The notes beneath the pieces were generated by a model. The model was not told the DNA's origin. It did no database searches and worked only from the letters and a program-made list of their open reading frames with translations. Below, in pieces: positions 9,123-24,761 of a stretch of 64,000 nucleotides of DNA; position 1 is the stretch's first letter, and each line of letters opens with the position of its first letter. Source of the stretch: Pseudomonas faucium (lineage in GTDB: Bacteria > Pseudomonadota > Gammaproteobacteria > Pseudomonadales > Pseudomonadaceae); NCBI RefSeq assembly GCF_021602585.1, contig NZ_BQIP01000003.1, positions 248,001 through 312,000 on the forward strand. Direction: 5' to 3'. The translations under genes were made by a program, and so were the position numbers.

Positions 9123-10067
9123 TCAGGCCTCAGGCCAGAACGCCCGAATCCCGGCAACCCCTTGAGCCCCAGCCTCCCAGGCCTTCTCCCGGTCGCACGG
9201 CCCAACGCCACCGAGCAAGAACACAGGGTGGGTAAACCCGGCAATCAGCCGCTGCGCCTCATCCCAACCCAGCGGCTGCGCCTCGGGATGGGTCTGGGTC
9301 GGCTGTACCGGCGACAAGGTGACGAAATCCACCCCCATCTGCTCGGCCAACGCCAGTTCCTCAGCACTGTGGCACGACGCCGCCAGCCAGCGGTCTTTCG
9401 GGAATGGCCGGCCCTTGGCGGCGTACTTGCGCAGTTGCGCCGCAGTCAGGTGCCAGCCAGCCGCCGGGAAGTCGCCCAGCCATTCCAATGGCCCCTTGAG
9501 CATCAACTGCGCCTTGCCCGCACACAGGCCAACCGCATCCACCGCAACGTCGCGGTACTTGGGGTCGTACATGTCCGGTGCGCGCAGCTGGATCAGGCGC
9601 ACGCCTGAGGCCACCGCACGCTGGATGCCCTTGAGCATCTCGGGCACTTCCAGGCCGTCCGGGGTAATCAGGTACTGGTCCGGCAGGCGCGCCGCCGCGA
9701 CGATCGGCTTGTTGGCCTCGGGGAAGTCGTATTGCGCCAGTTCCCGCGGGGCGGCCCAGGCCAACGGCTGGCCCTCGGCGCCGTGGGGCTCGCCGGAAAA
9801 TGCCTGGACTTCGCGCACGTCCAGCAACACCTGCTTGTCCGGGTAGTCGTGGCTGACCTTGATCAGCGCCCGCGAGCGGGTCACCTCGATGCCCAGCTCT
9901 TCGCGCAGCTCACGGGCCAGCGCGGCTTCGACGCTCTCGCCCTGCTCCACCTTGCCGCCGGGGAATTCCCACAGGCCGCCCTGGTGTTGGCTATCGGCGC
10001 GCCGGGCTATCAGGATCCGGCCATCGGTGCCGCGAATCACGGCAGCTACTACATGAATGCGTTTCAC
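9123..10067 (-). CDS. mutT: Nudix hydrolase (MutT) fused to a ThiE-like domain
   Basis: A 314-residue two-domain protein. Residues 1-130 are a MutT-type Nudix domain: VAAVIRGTDGRILIARR, a Nudix box with GGKVEQGES, and RELREELGIEV as the REUxEExGU element. This domain removes 8-oxo-dGTP from the nucleotide pool. From about residue 140 on it is thiamine-phosphate-synthase-like (LIQLRAPDM..., SCHSAEELALAEQMGVDFVTLSPV..., FLLGGVGPCDREKAWEAGAQGVAGI). The fused domain has the TIM-barrel landmarks of ThiE but a modified substrate loop, so ThiE activity is doubtful. The fusion is common in gammaproteobacteria. The start overlaps the preceding gst stop by 4 nt (ATGA). Confidence 0.88.
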   Translation of the reverse strand: MKRIHVVAAVIRGTDGRILIARRADSQHQGGLWEFPGGKVEQGESVEAALARELREELGIEVTRSRALIKVSHDYPDKQVLLDVREVQAFSGEPHGAEGQPLAWAAPRELAQYDFPEANKPIVAAARLPDQYLITPDGLEVPEMLKGIQRAVASGVRLIQLRAPDMYDPKYRDVAVDAVGLCAGKAQLMLKGPLEWLGDFPAAGWHLTAAQLRKYAAKGRPFPKDRWLAASCHSAEELALAEQMGVDFVTLSPVQPTQTHPEAQPLGWDEAQRLIAGFTHPVFLLGGVGPCDREKAWEAGAQGVAGIRAFWPEA

Positions 10068-10696
10068 CCTTCACGCTCCGCCAGCCCAGCTTGCTGCCAG
10101 GCCTTGAAGGCCGGCCACTGGTAAATGGTCTCGATATAAGTTGCCGCCGCTGCCGGCACGTCCACGCGGTAGCCACGCAAGCGCACGGCCACCGGGGCGA
10201 AGAAGGCGTCGGCCAGGGTCGGCTTGCCGAACAGGAACGGCCCGCTGTCCTTGGCCACCAAGCGGCATTCGGACCACAGCGCGACGATACGGTCGATGTC
10301 GACCTGCACCTCCAACGGGATGGCCTCCAGCGCTTCGTCGCGCGACAGGTCGAACGGCATCGCCCCGCGCAGGGCGAAGAAGCCACTGTGCATCTGCGCG
10401 CAGGCCGAACGGGCCTGGGCACGGGCGGCTGTATCCGCCGGCCAGAGCTGCGCCTGGGGGTGCTGTTCGTTGAGGTATTCGGCGATGGCCAGCGAGTCGG
10501 CGATCACGCCGTGCTCGGTCTTGAGCAACGGCACCTTGCCGGTGGCGGAGAAGGCGAGAAGGCGTAGGCGGGTGTCGGGCTGGTTCAGCTTGATCAGGGT
10601 TTCTTCGTAGGGCACGCCAGCCAGCTCGAGGGCCAGGGCGCCGCGTAGCGACCAGGAGGAATACAGCTTGTCGCCGATGATCAGGTGATAGCTCAT
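10064..10696 (-). CDS. Glutathione S-transferase family protein
   Basis: A 210-residue GST. The N-terminal thioredoxin-like domain (MSYHLIIGDKLYSSWSLRG) has Ser residues at the glutathione site (SSWS), TGKVPLL for the cis-Pro loop and ADSLAIAEYL for the Glu/Asp-Ser glutathione-binding motif. An all-helical C-terminal domain contains GKPTLADAFFAPVA. This is the YfcF/maleylacetoacetate-isomerase-like class. The start at 10696 was chosen because the open frame further upstream is encoded by a REP element. It overlaps the Nudix gene by 4 nt, suggesting an operon. The substrate is unknown. Confidence 0.85.
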   Translation of the reverse strand: MSYHLIIGDKLYSSWSLRGALALELAGVPYEETLIKLNQPDTRLRLLAFSATGKVPLLKTEHGVIADSLAIAEYLNEQHPQAQLWPADTAARAQARSACAQMHSGFFALRGAMPFDLSRDEALEAIPLEVQVDIDRIVALWSECRLVAKDSGPFLFGKPTLADAFFAPVAVRLRGYRVDVPAAAATYIETIYQWPAFKAWQQAGLAEREG

Positions 10697-10732
10697 GGGT
10701 CGGCTCCACTTCTTTGAAATTTTGCGGCTGAG

Positions 10733-10800
10733 CATCGCCGGCAAGCCGGCTCCCACAGGTTTTGCGGTGCTGTTGTGGGAGCCGGCTTGCCGGCGATGAG
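10733..10800. repeat. REP pair 4 (inverted)
   Basis: Two inverted copies, CATCGCCGGCAAGCCGGCTCCCACA and its exact complement, separated by 18 bp. They lie between gst and the 3' end of argJ, whose stop codon is only 10 bp away. Confidence 0.92.
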
Positions 10801-10809
10801 GCCGTTGAA

Positions 10810-12027
10810 TCAGGTACGGTATTCGGCGTTGATCTTCACGTACTCGTGGGACAGGTCAGTGGTCCAGATGGTTTCGCTGCACTGGCCACGGCCCAGCTCG
10901 ATGCGGATGGTGATCTCTTCCTGGGCCATCACTGCCGAGCCTTGCGCCTCGGTGTAGCTCGGGCTGCGGCCGCCTTGGCTGGCGATGCAGACGTTGTCCA
11001 GGTACACATCGATCAGGCTGACATCCAGCTCCGGCACGCCGGCACGGCCCACGGCCGCGAGGATACGGCCCCAGTTCGGGTCGGAGGCGAACAGCGCGGT
11101 CTTGATCAGCGGCGAGTGGGCCACGGCGTAACCGACGTCCAGGCACTCCTGGTGGTTGCCGCCGCCGTTGACCTGCACGGTCACGAACTTGGTGGCGCCT
11201 TCGCCGTCACGGACGATGGCCTGGGCCACTTCCATGCACACCTCGAACACCGCCTTTTTCAGCGCGTCGAACAGTGCGCCGCTGGCTTCGGTGACTTCCG
11301 GCAGGTTGGCCTTGCCGGTGGCGATCAGCATGCAGCAATCGTTGGTCGAGGTGTCGCCGTCGATGGTGATGCGGTTGAACGACTTGTTGGCGCCGTCGAG
11401 CATCAGGTCCTTGAGCACAGCCGGCGCGACCTTGGCGTCGGTGGCGATGTAGCCGAGCATGGTCGCCATGTTCGGGCGAATCATGCCGGCTCCTTTGCTG
11501 ATGCCGGTGACGGTGACGGTCACGCCTTCGTGCTGGAACTGGCGGCTGGCACCTTTGGGCAGAGTGTCGGTGGTCATGATGCCGGTGGCGGCTTCAGCCC
11601 AGTTGTTCTCCGACAAGTCGTCCAGCGCAGCCTGCAGGGCGCCTTCGATCTTTTCCACCGGCAGCGGCTCGCCGATCACACCAGTGGAGAATGGCAGTAC
11701 CGCTTCGGCCGGTACGCCGGCAAGCTCGGCCAGCTTGGCGCAGGTGCGCTCGGCAGCGGCCAGGCCTGGCGCGCCGGTGCCGGCGTTGGCGTTGCCGGTG
11801 TTGGTCAGCAGGTAGCGCACGGTGCCCTGCACGCGCTGCTTGGAGAGGATCACGGGCGCGGCGCAGAACGCGTTGAGGGTGAACACGCCGGCAACGCTGG
11901 AGCCTTCGGCACAGCGCATCACCACTACGTCCTTGCGCCCCGGGCGCTTGATGCCCGCGGATGCGATGCCGAGTTCAAAACCCGGAACCGGGTGCAGGGT
12001 GGGCAAAGGACCAAGACCAACAGCCAT
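10810..12027 (-). CDS. argJ: ArgJ: glutamate N-acetyltransferase / amino-acid acetyltransferase
   Basis: A 405-residue proenzyme of the cyclic arginine pathway. It moves the acetyl group from N-acetylornithine to glutamate and may also use acetyl-CoA. The self-cleavage site lies in [14 protein letters not shown], where the Thr after NMA becomes the N-terminal nucleophile of the beta chain. Other family stretches are [38 protein letters not shown] and SDPNWGR. The end ([32 protein letters not shown] region) is complete. The gene follows secA on the minus strand after a terminator, so it has its own transcription or relies on read-through. Confidence 0.96.
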   Translation of the reverse strand: MAVGLGPLPTLHPVPGFELGIASAGIKRPGRKDVVVMRCAEGSSVAGVFTLNAFCAAPVILSKQRVQGTVRYLLTNTGNANAGTGAPGLAAAERTCAKLAELAGVPAEAVLPFSTGVIGEPLPVEKIEGALQAALDDLSENNWAEAATGIMTTDTLPKGASRQFQHEGVTVTVTGISKGAGMIRPNMATMLGYIATDAKVAPAVLKDLMLDGANKSFNRITIDGDTSTNDCCMLIATGKANLPEVTEASGALFDALKKAVFEVCMEVAQAIVRDGEGATKFVTVQVNGGGNHQECLDVGYAVAHSPLIKTALFASDPNWGRILAAVGRAGVPELDVSLIDVYLDNVCIASQGGRSPSYTEAQGSAVMAQEEITIRIELGRGQCSETIWTTDLSHEYVKINAEYRT

Positions 12028-12056
12028 TAGAGCGCTCCTAGAATACGGTGAATATG

Positions 12057-12085
12057 GAAAAAGGGGGCCGCAATGCGGCCCCCAG
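12057..12085 (-). terminator. Rho-independent terminator after secA
   Basis: On the minus strand CCTGGGGGCCGCATTGCGGC pairs with CCCC and is followed by CTTTTTCC: a stem of GGGGGCCGC/GCGGCCCCC with a small ATT loop and a T-run, 30 bp past the secA stop. Confidence 0.85.
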
Positions 12086-12114
12086 GTTTGTCACGATACA
12101 GCAATCAGGTCAGA

Positions 12115-14850
<2,736 letters not shown>

Positions 14851-15139
14851 ATCGGCAGGATCTTCCACACGTAGGGATGGAGGGCGGCCCCATGAGTCGC
14901 CCGTGCAGCCCTGAGGCCGCATGCGAACGAGCATTCTACCCGGAAACGATGGTGAGGAAAGTGGTGGATTTCCACGATGCTGGCACAGCGCTTTAGGCGG
15001 GGCTTTTCTAAGATAGGGGCATTTTCCCTGAGTTCAACCCAGGGGATGATGAAACGTATTGAGAATGCGTCTTGCAGGTGCCTGCGTCTTACCGGTGGTC
15101 CAGACGACAGAGGTGTTAGACTGGCGATCTTGTAACCTC

Positions 15140-15607
15140 ATGCGTACCTCCATGGCCTTCAAACCCTCCCCCGCCCAGCCGCCGTCCGCCTTGCTGCGCC
15201 AGGTTCGCCCGCTGCGCCTGCTGCTCAACCAGGCCGAACGCCTGGAACACCTGCAGCGTCTGCTGGAAAGCCAGCTGCAGCCGGCTGCACGCCAGCATTG
15301 CCACGTCGCCTCGTGGCGCGATGGCACCCTGTTGCTGGTGGTCACCGACGGGCATTGGGCCACGCGCCTGCGCTACCAGCAGAAACGGCTGATGCGCCAG
15401 CTCCAGGCACTGGAGGCCTTCGGCAACCTGCAACGCATCCTGTACAAGGTGCAGCCGCCGCTGGTGCCGGCCAAGCGCGGCGGCAATACCACAGCGCTGT
15501 CGCACAACGCCGCCGAAAGCATTCGCGATACCGCCGAAGGCATCGCCGACCCCAAGTTGCGCGAAGCACTCGAGCGCCTGGCCGCCCACGCCAAGGGCAA
15601 GCCATAA
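15140..15607 (+). CDS. dciA: DciA (DUF721), replicative helicase loader/operator
   Basis: A protein of about 155 residues with the DUF721 fold (HVASWRDGTLLLVVTDGHWATRLRYQ, then RQLQALEAFGNLQRILYKVQPP). DUF721 proteins of this type are DciA, which interacts with the DnaB helicase and takes the place of phage-derived DnaC in most bacteria. The position between secA and lpxC matches the pseudomonad gene. The start is uncertain: ATG at 15140 (MRTSMAFKPSPAQ), ATG at 15152 (MAFKPSPAQ) or an upstream TTG are all in frame, and none has a strong ribosome site. The tail contains HNAAESIRDTAEGIADPKLREALERLAAH, a predicted helix. Confidence 0.82.
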   Translation: MRTSMAFKPSPAQPPSALLRQVRPLRLLLNQAERLEHLQRLLESQLQPAARQHCHVASWRDGTLLLVVTDGHWATRLRYQQKRLMRQLQALEAFGNLQRILYKVQPPLVPAKRGGNTTALSHNAAESIRDTAEGIADPKLREALERLAAHAKGKP

Positions 15608-15632
15608 AAAAGGCCACCCGAAGGTGGCCTTA
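15604..15632 (-). terminator. Terminator between dciA and lpxC
   Basis: GGCCACC-CGAA-GGTGGCC hairpin. On the minus strand it is followed by TTTTTT, so it should end the lpxC/dcw transcript. On the plus strand only a short T stretch follows, so termination of dciA is weaker. Confidence 0.85.
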
Positions 15633-15654
15633 ATGAACTAGAGAGTGTTCGAAC

Positions 15655-16602
<948 letters not shown>

Positions 16603-16678
16603 TCAACAAAGGCTGGGGATGATAACAGACCCGGCCTTTGCTGAACACCAATCACCCTTATACCCCTGATAAATTCCA

Positions 16679-17875
16679 TTAATCAGCCTGACGACGCAGG
16701 AAGGCTGGGATATCCAGGTAGTCCAGGTCATCCTGAGGGTTGAGTTTAGCTGCCGCTGCGGCACCTGCGTGGGCCTGGTTGCGCATCACGGTCGGGCGCT
16801 CCAGGTCACGGTAGTTGACCGCAGGCTGCTCCTGGCGTACCGGGGCCGGGTTGGAGGCCTCGTAAGCCTGCTGGGCGGTCTGCAGGGTGTTGTCGACGAC
16901 CTTGACCGGCTTCTCGATGCGCGCGCCCAGGCCAGTAGCCACCACGGTCACGTGCAGCTCGTCACGCATGTCGGGGTCGATCACGGTGCCGACCTTGACC
17001 ATCGCGTGGTCGGAGGCGAAGGCTTCGATGATGCTACCCACATCGGAGTATTCACCCAGCGACAAGTCAGGACCTGCGGTGATGTTCACCAGAATGCCGC
17101 GGGCGCCCTGCAGGTTGACGTCTTCGAGCAGCGGGTTGCGGATTGCCGCTTCGGTGGCTTCGCGCGCGCGGTTCGGGCCGCTTGCGCAACCGGTACCCAT
17201 CATCGCCATGCCCATTTCGCCCATCACGGTGCGCACGTCGGCGAAGTCGACGTTGATCATGCCCGGGCGCTTGATGATGTCGGAGATACCGCGAACGGCA
17301 CCGGCCAGTACATCGTCGGCCTTGGCAAAGGCGGACAGCAGGCTGGCATCCTTGCCCAGGATGGTCAGCAGCTTCTCGTTGGGGATGGTGATGAGCGAGT
17401 CGACGCTCTCAGCCAGCATGCGGATGCCTTCATCGGCGATCTGCATACGTTTGCGGCCCTCGAACGGGAACGGACGGGTCACCACCGCAACGGTGAGGAT
17501 CCCCATTTCCTTGGCCACTTCGGCGATGATCGGTGCTGCACCGGTACCGGTACCGCCGCCCATGCCAGTGGTGATGAACACCATGTTGGTGCCTTGCAGC
17601 ACTTCGGCGATGCGCTCACGGTCTTCCAGCGCGGCCTGACGGCCGACTTCCGGATTGGCGCCGGCACCCAGACCTTTGGTCACGCCGGTACCCAGTTGCA
17701 GGATGGTGCGTGCGCCGATGTTTTTCAGCGCCTGGGCATCGGTGTTGGCGCAGATGAACTCGACGCCTTCGATGCTGCTCTTCACCATGTGGTTGACGGC
17801 GTTGCCGCCGCCACCGCCGACGCCGATCACTTTGATGACCGGGCTTTGCGGGACGTTGTCTACGAGCTCGAACAT
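16679..17875 (-). CDS. ftsZ: FtsZ, tubulin-like cell division GTPase
   Basis: A 398-residue protein that forms the Z ring. The tubulin signature GGGTGTGAAP is present, as are the T7 synergy loop with NVDFADVRTVM and the N-terminal GVGGGGGNAVNHM nucleotide loop. The C-terminal peptide LDYLDIPAFLRRQAD is the docking site for FtsA and ZipA, preceded by a disordered linker rich in Ala, Gln and Pro. It lies 55 bp after ftsA, a gap that can hold an ftsZ promoter. Confidence 0.98.
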   Translation of the reverse strand: MFELVDNVPQSPVIKVIGVGGGGGNAVNHMVKSSIEGVEFICANTDAQALKNIGARTILQLGTGVTKGLGAGANPEVGRQAALEDRERIAEVLQGTNMVFITTGMGGGTGTGAAPIIAEVAKEMGILTVAVVTRPFPFEGRKRMQIADEGIRMLAESVDSLITIPNEKLLTILGKDASLLSAFAKADDVLAGAVRGISDIIKRPGMINVDFADVRTVMGEMGMAMMGTGCASGPNRAREATEAAIRNPLLEDVNLQGARGILVNITAGPDLSLGEYSDVGSIIEAFASDHAMVKVGTVIDPDMRDELHVTVVATGLGARIEKPVKVVDNTLQTAQQAYEASNPAPVRQEQPAVNYRDLERPTVMRNQAHAGAAAAAKLNPQDDLDYLDIPAFLRRQAD

Positions 17876-17930
17876 TTTCCCTCTCCTTACAGTTCTCTAG
17901 TTGTCGCGCCTACCACTACTGCTTTGAAAC

Positions 17931-19193
17931 TTAGAAGTTGCCCTGGACCCAGCGCTTGAAGCGTTCAAGCACTGGGGCCTTCGGTTCATCGCCATAGCTG
18001 TTGTTGCTGCTGTTGCTGTTACCGGTCAGGACCATGTCCTCGGACTGCTTGAGCAGGCCGTAGGTGAGCAGGCCCACGCCGGTGGAATAGATCGGGTTGC
18101 GCACCACGTCGCTGAGCCCCCGAACGCTGTGCGGCACGCCCAGGCGTACCGGCATGTGGAAGATTTCCTCGGCCAGTTCCACGGCGCCTTCCATCTTCGC
18201 GGTGCCGCCGGTGAGGACGATGCCGGCTGGCACCAGGTCCTCGTAGCCGCTGCGGCGCAGCTCGGCCTGGATCAGGGTGAAGAGCTCGTCGTAACGCGGC
18301 TCCACCACCTCGGCCAGGGCCTGGCGCGACAGCTCGCGCGGTGGGCGGTCACCCACGCTCGGCACCTTGATGGTCTCGCCGGCGCCGGCCAGCTTGGCCA
18401 GGGCGCAGGCGTAGCGGATCTTGATTTCCTCGGCGTACTGGGTCGGCGTGCGCAGGGCCATGGCGATGTCGTTGGTCACCTGGTCGCCGGCAATCGGGAT
18501 CACCGCGGTGTGGCGGATGGCGCCTTCGGTGAAGATGGCGATGTCGGTGGTGCCGCCGCCGATGTCCACCAGGCACACGCCCAGTTCCTTTTCATCGTCG
18601 GTCAGCACCGAGTAGGCCGAAGCCAGCTGCTCGAGGATGATGTCGTCGATTTCCAGGCCACAGCGGCGCACGCATTTTTCGATGTTCTGCGCCGCGTTGA
18701 CTGCGCAGGTGACCACGTGGACCTTGGCTTCCAGGCGCACGCCAGACATGCCCAGCGGCTCGCGCACGCCTTCCTGGTTGTCGATCACGTAGTCCTGCGG
18801 CAGGGTGTGCAGTACGCGCTGGTCGGCCGGAATGGCCACGGCCTGGGCGGCGTCGAGCACGCGCTCGAGGTCGGCCACGCTGACCTCGCGGTCGCGGATG
18901 GCGACGATGCCGTGGGAGTTCAGGCTGCGGATGTGGTTGCCGGCCACGCCGACGAACGCCGAGTGGATGCGGCAGCCGGCCATCAGCTGGGCTTCTTCCA
19001 CCGCACGCTGGATCGACTGCACGGTCGACTCGATGTTCACCACCACGCCCTTCTTCAGGCCGCGGGACGGATGGGTACCGATACCCACGATCTCCAGGGT
19101 GCCGTCTTCGCCCACTTCACCCACCAGCGCCACCACCTTGGAGGTGCCGATGTCCAGCCCGACGATCATTTTGCCGCTATGCGCGTTTGCCAT
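17931..19193 (-). CDS. ftsA: FtsA, actin-like membrane anchor of the Z ring
   Basis: A 420-residue actin/Hsp70-fold ATPase. It has GLDIGTSKVVALVGE (phosphate 1), DIGGGTTDIAIF (phosphate 2) and GIVLTGGTAKMEG (adenosine) motifs, and ends in the amphipathic membrane-targeting helix FKRWVQGNF. FtsA tethers FtsZ polymers to the membrane and recruits later division proteins. The start at 19193 (MANAHSGKMIVGLD) was chosen because the upstream in-frame part lies inside ftsQ and is not family-like. The gap to ftsQ is 14 bp. Confidence 0.97.
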   Translation of the reverse strand: MANAHSGKMIVGLDIGTSKVVALVGEVGEDGTLEIVGIGTHPSRGLKKGVVVNIESTVQSIQRAVEEAQLMAGCRIHSAFVGVAGNHIRSLNSHGIVAIRDREVSVADLERVLDAAQAVAIPADQRVLHTLPQDYVIDNQEGVREPLGMSGVRLEAKVHVVTCAVNAAQNIEKCVRRCGLEIDDIILEQLASAYSVLTDDEKELGVCLVDIGGGTTDIAIFTEGAIRHTAVIPIAGDQVTNDIAMALRTPTQYAEEIKIRYACALAKLAGAGETIKVPSVGDRPPRELSRQALAEVVEPRYDELFTLIQAELRRSGYEDLVPAGIVLTGGTAKMEGAVELAEEIFHMPVRLGVPHSVRGLSDVVRNPIYSTGVGLLTYGLLKQSEDMVLTGNSNSSNNSYGDEPKAPVLERFKRWVQGNF

Positions 19194-19207
19194 GGTCCTG
19201 CCTCTCT

Positions 19208-20077
19208 CTAATTCTTCGCAACGGCGGGTTGGGCCGTCGTCGGTGCGTTCGGTTCCCGCCAACCAACGGCAAGTCCGTTGGCATAACGCAGATCAATGCG
19301 GGCGATGTTGGTGATCTGCTCTTTGAGTGTCTTGTCGTAAATGGCAATGAAACGGCGCATCTTCTCCACCAGATGGTCGCGCCCCAGCAGCAGCTCGATG
19401 CCCGGCCCGGTGCTGCCGGCACCGGTGGTCAGGAACCAGCTGCCGCGCTCGCGCAGCTCCAGGCGAGCGATGGAAAAGCCCAGGGGGCGCAGCATCTGGC
19501 TCAGTACCTGATACTGCTGCATGACTTGTTGCTGGGCACGCTGCGGCCCGGCCAGCTGCGGCAGGTGCTCGTAGTTGGCCAGCTCGCGCGGGGTAAAGGC
19601 CTGGCCCTGGTTGTTGAGCAAGGCTTCATCACCCCAGCGCGCCACCGGCAGCTGTTCTTCCAGGCGGATCACCACCTCGTCCGGCCATACTCGGCGCACT
19701 TCGGCGTGAGCGATCCACGGCATCTGCTCGAGCTCCGCGCGCATCGCCGTGAGGTCGACGCTGAAGAAGCTCGCCGCGACATACGGGGCGATACGCTGCT
19801 GCACCGACTGCTGGCTGATGTAGCTGAGGTCGCCCTGCACGTCGATCTTGGTGATCGGGCGGTCGGCGTAGGGCATCAGGCGAATGGCACCTTCATAGGC
19901 GCCAAAGCCTGCGGCCACCAGCAACACCGGCCACAGCAGGCGCTTGAGGCCGCCCAGGCTCGGCCGCGGCAGGCGCGCCGATACGGGCTCGTCGGCCACC
20001 AGTCGGCTGGCACCGCGCGGCACCGGCTTGCTACGGCCGGTAACGGGTTGCTGCTGACGTATCATCGCGCCTTGCAT
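19208..20077 (-). CDS. ftsQ: FtsQ, divisome membrane protein
   Basis: A 289-residue bitopic protein. A cytoplasmic N-terminus of about 50 basic residues is followed by one TM helix ([18 protein letters not shown]), then the POTRA domain ([20 protein letters not shown]) and the beta domain ([20 protein letters not shown]). FtsQ links the early ring to FtsBL and regulates septal synthesis by FtsWI. It lies between ddlB and ftsA with gaps of only 6 and 14 bp. Confidence 0.95.
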   Translation of the reverse strand: MQGAMIRQQQPVTGRSKPVPRGASRLVADEPVSARLPRPSLGGLKRLLWPVLLVAAGFGAYEGAIRLMPYADRPITKIDVQGDLSYISQQSVQQRIAPYVAASFFSVDLTAMRAELEQMPWIAHAEVRRVWPDEVVIRLEEQLPVARWGDEALLNNQGQAFTPRELANYEHLPQLAGPQRAQQQVMQQYQVLSQMLRPLGFSIARLELRERGSWFLTTGAGSTGPGIELLLGRDHLVEKMRRFIAIYDKTLKEQITNIARIDLRYANGLAVGWREPNAPTTAQPAVAKN

Positions 20078-20083
20078 GATGGG

Positions 20084-22477
<2,394 letters not shown>

Positions 22478-22485
<8 letters not shown>

Positions 22486-23557
22486 GGGCCACCTCCAGGC
22501 AGATATCGACCACGGTGCTGGTTGCAGCAGGTTTGGCCAGGCGCCGTGCGGTGCCTGCCATGGTGTTGAGTTTCTCGGGTTGCATCAGCACCTCGTTCAG
22601 GCGTTCAGCGAGTTGCGCTGCGCCAGTTGTCGCTTGTGGCATGAGGAAGGCGGCGCCTTCCCGAGCCAGATATTGGGCGTTGTGGGTCTGGTGGTCGTCG
22701 ATCGCATGGGGCAATGGCACCAGCATCGAAGGCAGGCCCGCCGCGGCGAGTTCGCTGACGGTCAGGGCACCTGCCCGGCACACCACCATGTCGGCCCAGC
22801 CATAGGCATGGGCCATGTCCTTGATGAACGGTTCTACCTGGGCCTCGACACCCGCCTCTTGATAACGCTCGGCGGTGATCGGCGCGTGGTTCTTGCCGGC
22901 CTGGTGGAACACCTCGGGGCGCAGGCCCGCGGGCACTTCGGACAGGGCCTTAGGCAACAATTTGTTCAATGGTTCCGCACCCAGGCTGCCGCCCATGACC
23001 AGCAGGCGCGCACGGCGCTCGGCCAGGGGTGGGCGCTGGGCGTCCATGAACAGTTCGGCACGCACCGGGTTGCCGGTGGTACGCAGCTTGTCGCTGGCCT
23101 CGAAAGTGCCCGGGAAAGCTTCGCAGACTCGCGCCGACAGCGGCACCAGCAGCCGATTGGCGGTACCGGCACGGGCGTTCTGTTCGTGGATCACCAGCGG
23201 CACCCCGCACAACCGTGCAGCCACGCCGCCAGGGCCGGTCACATAACCGCCGAAGCCCAGCACGCAGACCGGCTTGAGCTGGCGAATGATGCGCCGCGCC
23301 TGGAGCACGGCCTTGACCAGGGTGAACGGCGCCTTGAGCAGCGACAGCTTGCCCTTGCCGCGCAGGCCGGTGACCTGGATCAGGTGCAGCGGCAGGCCGG
23401 CCTGGGGCACCAGTTCGTTCTCGATGCCACGTGGCGTGCCCAGCCAGTGCACGCTGTAACCGCGTGCCTGGAACTCGCGGGCGCAGGCCAGGGCCGGGAA
23501 CACGTGGCCGCCGGTACCGCCCGCCATGATCAAGACATTTTTGCCGTCAGCGGCCAT
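22478..23557 (-). CDS. murG: MurG, lipid II-forming GlcNAc transferase
   Basis: A 359-residue GT28 glycosyltransferase making lipid II from lipid I at the inner face of the membrane. The G-loops are [15 protein letters not shown] and [13 protein letters not shown], with the donor-binding [25 protein letters not shown] in the C-terminal domain. The start at 23557 ([11 protein letters not shown]) was chosen because the upstream in-frame stretch lies within ftsW. The overlap with the ftsW end is 11 nt. Confidence 0.97.
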
Positions 23558-24761
23558 GGCTGGTCTCCTCGGCAAAATCGCTTTCCTTGAATTCGTGCTC
23601 TTCGCTGCCCAGGTGCGTGCGGCTCTCCCACTCGATGCGCAGCAACAGGCCCACGCAGGCACAGCAGATCACCAGCGAGCTGCCCCCGTAGCTGAGGAAC
23701 GGCAGGGTCAGGCCCTTGGTCGGCAGCAGGCCGACGTTCACCCCGATGTTGATCAGGAACTGGCCGATCCACAAAAATGCCAGGCCGAAGGCCATGTAGG
23801 CGGCGAAGAACTGCTTGGCCTTCTCGGCCCACAGGCCGATGTACAGGGCCCGCACGGTGACGAAGACGAACAGTGCGATGGTCACCAGCGAACCGACCAC
23901 GCCCAGCTCTTCGGCCAATACCGAGAACACGAAGTCGGTGTGCGCTTCGGGCAGGTAGAACTGCTTCTGCACGCTGTTGCCCAGGCCCACGCCCAGCCAC
24001 TCGCCACGACCGAAGGCGATCAGCGCCTGGGTCAGCTGGTAGCCGGAGCCGAACTGGTCGGACCAGGGGTCGGTGAAGGTGATCAGACGCGCCATTCGGT
24101 AGGGCTGCGCCTGAACCAGCACGAACACCGCCAGCACCGCCAGCACCACCATCAGGCTGAAGCGGAACAGCCCCACCCCACCCAGGAACAGCATGGCCGC
24201 CGCCGCACCCATCATCACCACGGTGGCGCCGAAGTCCGGCTCCATCAGCAGCAAGGCGGCCATGGGCAGCAACACGATGAACGGCTTGAAGAAGCCCATC
24301 CAGGTTTCGCGCACCTCGGTCTGCCGACGCACCAGATAGCCGGCCAGGTAGATGACCACGAACACCTTGGCGATTTCCGAAGGCTGCACGTTGAAGAAGC
24401 TGAAGCCGATCCAGCGCATCGAGCCGTTCACCTCGCGCCCGATGCCGGGCACCAGCACCATCACCAGCAGGCCGAAGGCGCCGATCAGCATCATGAAGCC
24501 CATGCGCTGCCAGGTGGCGATCGGCACCAGCATGGTGGCGCCGCAGGCGACCAGGCCGAGGAACACGTACACCAGGTGGCGGAACATGTGGTACAGCGGG
24601 TTGCCGGACTGAACGGCGGCCACTTCCGAGGACGCCGAGGTGATCATCACCAGGCCTAGGCCAAGCAGCGCCAGGCAGCCGGCCAGCAGCGGGAAGTCGA
24701 GGTCGATGCCACGGCCGCTGATCAGCGGCGACGGATACGGCTTGAGGATGCCGAAGATCAT
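23547..24761 (-). CDS. ftsW: FtsW, SEDS-family septal glycosyltransferase
   Basis: A 404-residue, about 10-helix SEDS protein that polymerises septal peptidoglycan together with FtsI. The hallmark loop SVLAEELGVVGSL and the end motif GLLPTKGLTLPFLSYGGSS are present. The start MIFGILKPYPSP at 24761 overlaps the murD stop by 4 nt; earlier in-frame codons lie within murD in another frame. Confidence 0.96.
   Translation of the reverse strand: MIFGILKPYPSPLISGRGIDLDFPLLAGCLALLGLGLVMITSASSEVAAVQSGNPLYHMFRHLVYVFLGLVACGATMLVPIATWQRMGFMMLIGAFGLLVMVLVPGIGREVNGSMRWIGFSFFNVQPSEIAKVFVVIYLAGYLVRRQTEVRETWMGFFKPFIVLLPMAALLLMEPDFGATVVMMGAAAAMLFLGGVGLFRFSLMVVLAVLAVFVLVQAQPYRMARLITFTDPWSDQFGSGYQLTQALIAFGRGEWLGVGLGNSVQKQFYLPEAHTDFVFSVLAEELGVVGSLVTIALFVFVTVRALYIGLWAEKAKQFFAAYMAFGLAFLWIGQFLINIGVNVGLLPTKGLTLPFLSYGGSSLVICCACVGLLLRIEWESRTHLGSEEHEFKESDFAEETSHGR

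Noticed and set aside
10697-10756. 20-codon N-terminal extension of the GST gene
   Set aside because: The added residues (MGAGLPAML...) are encoded by a REP element and are not found in the family.
14851-14934. 28-codon extension of secA
   Set aside because: SecA proteins begin [11 protein letters not shown]-like; the upstream residues are not conserved and would exceed the usual 911-residue length.
14851-15139. Hidden gene (for example secM-like) between secA and dciA
   Set aside because: No reading frame with a ribosome site and signal or arrest peptide was visible; it most likely holds the divergent promoters.
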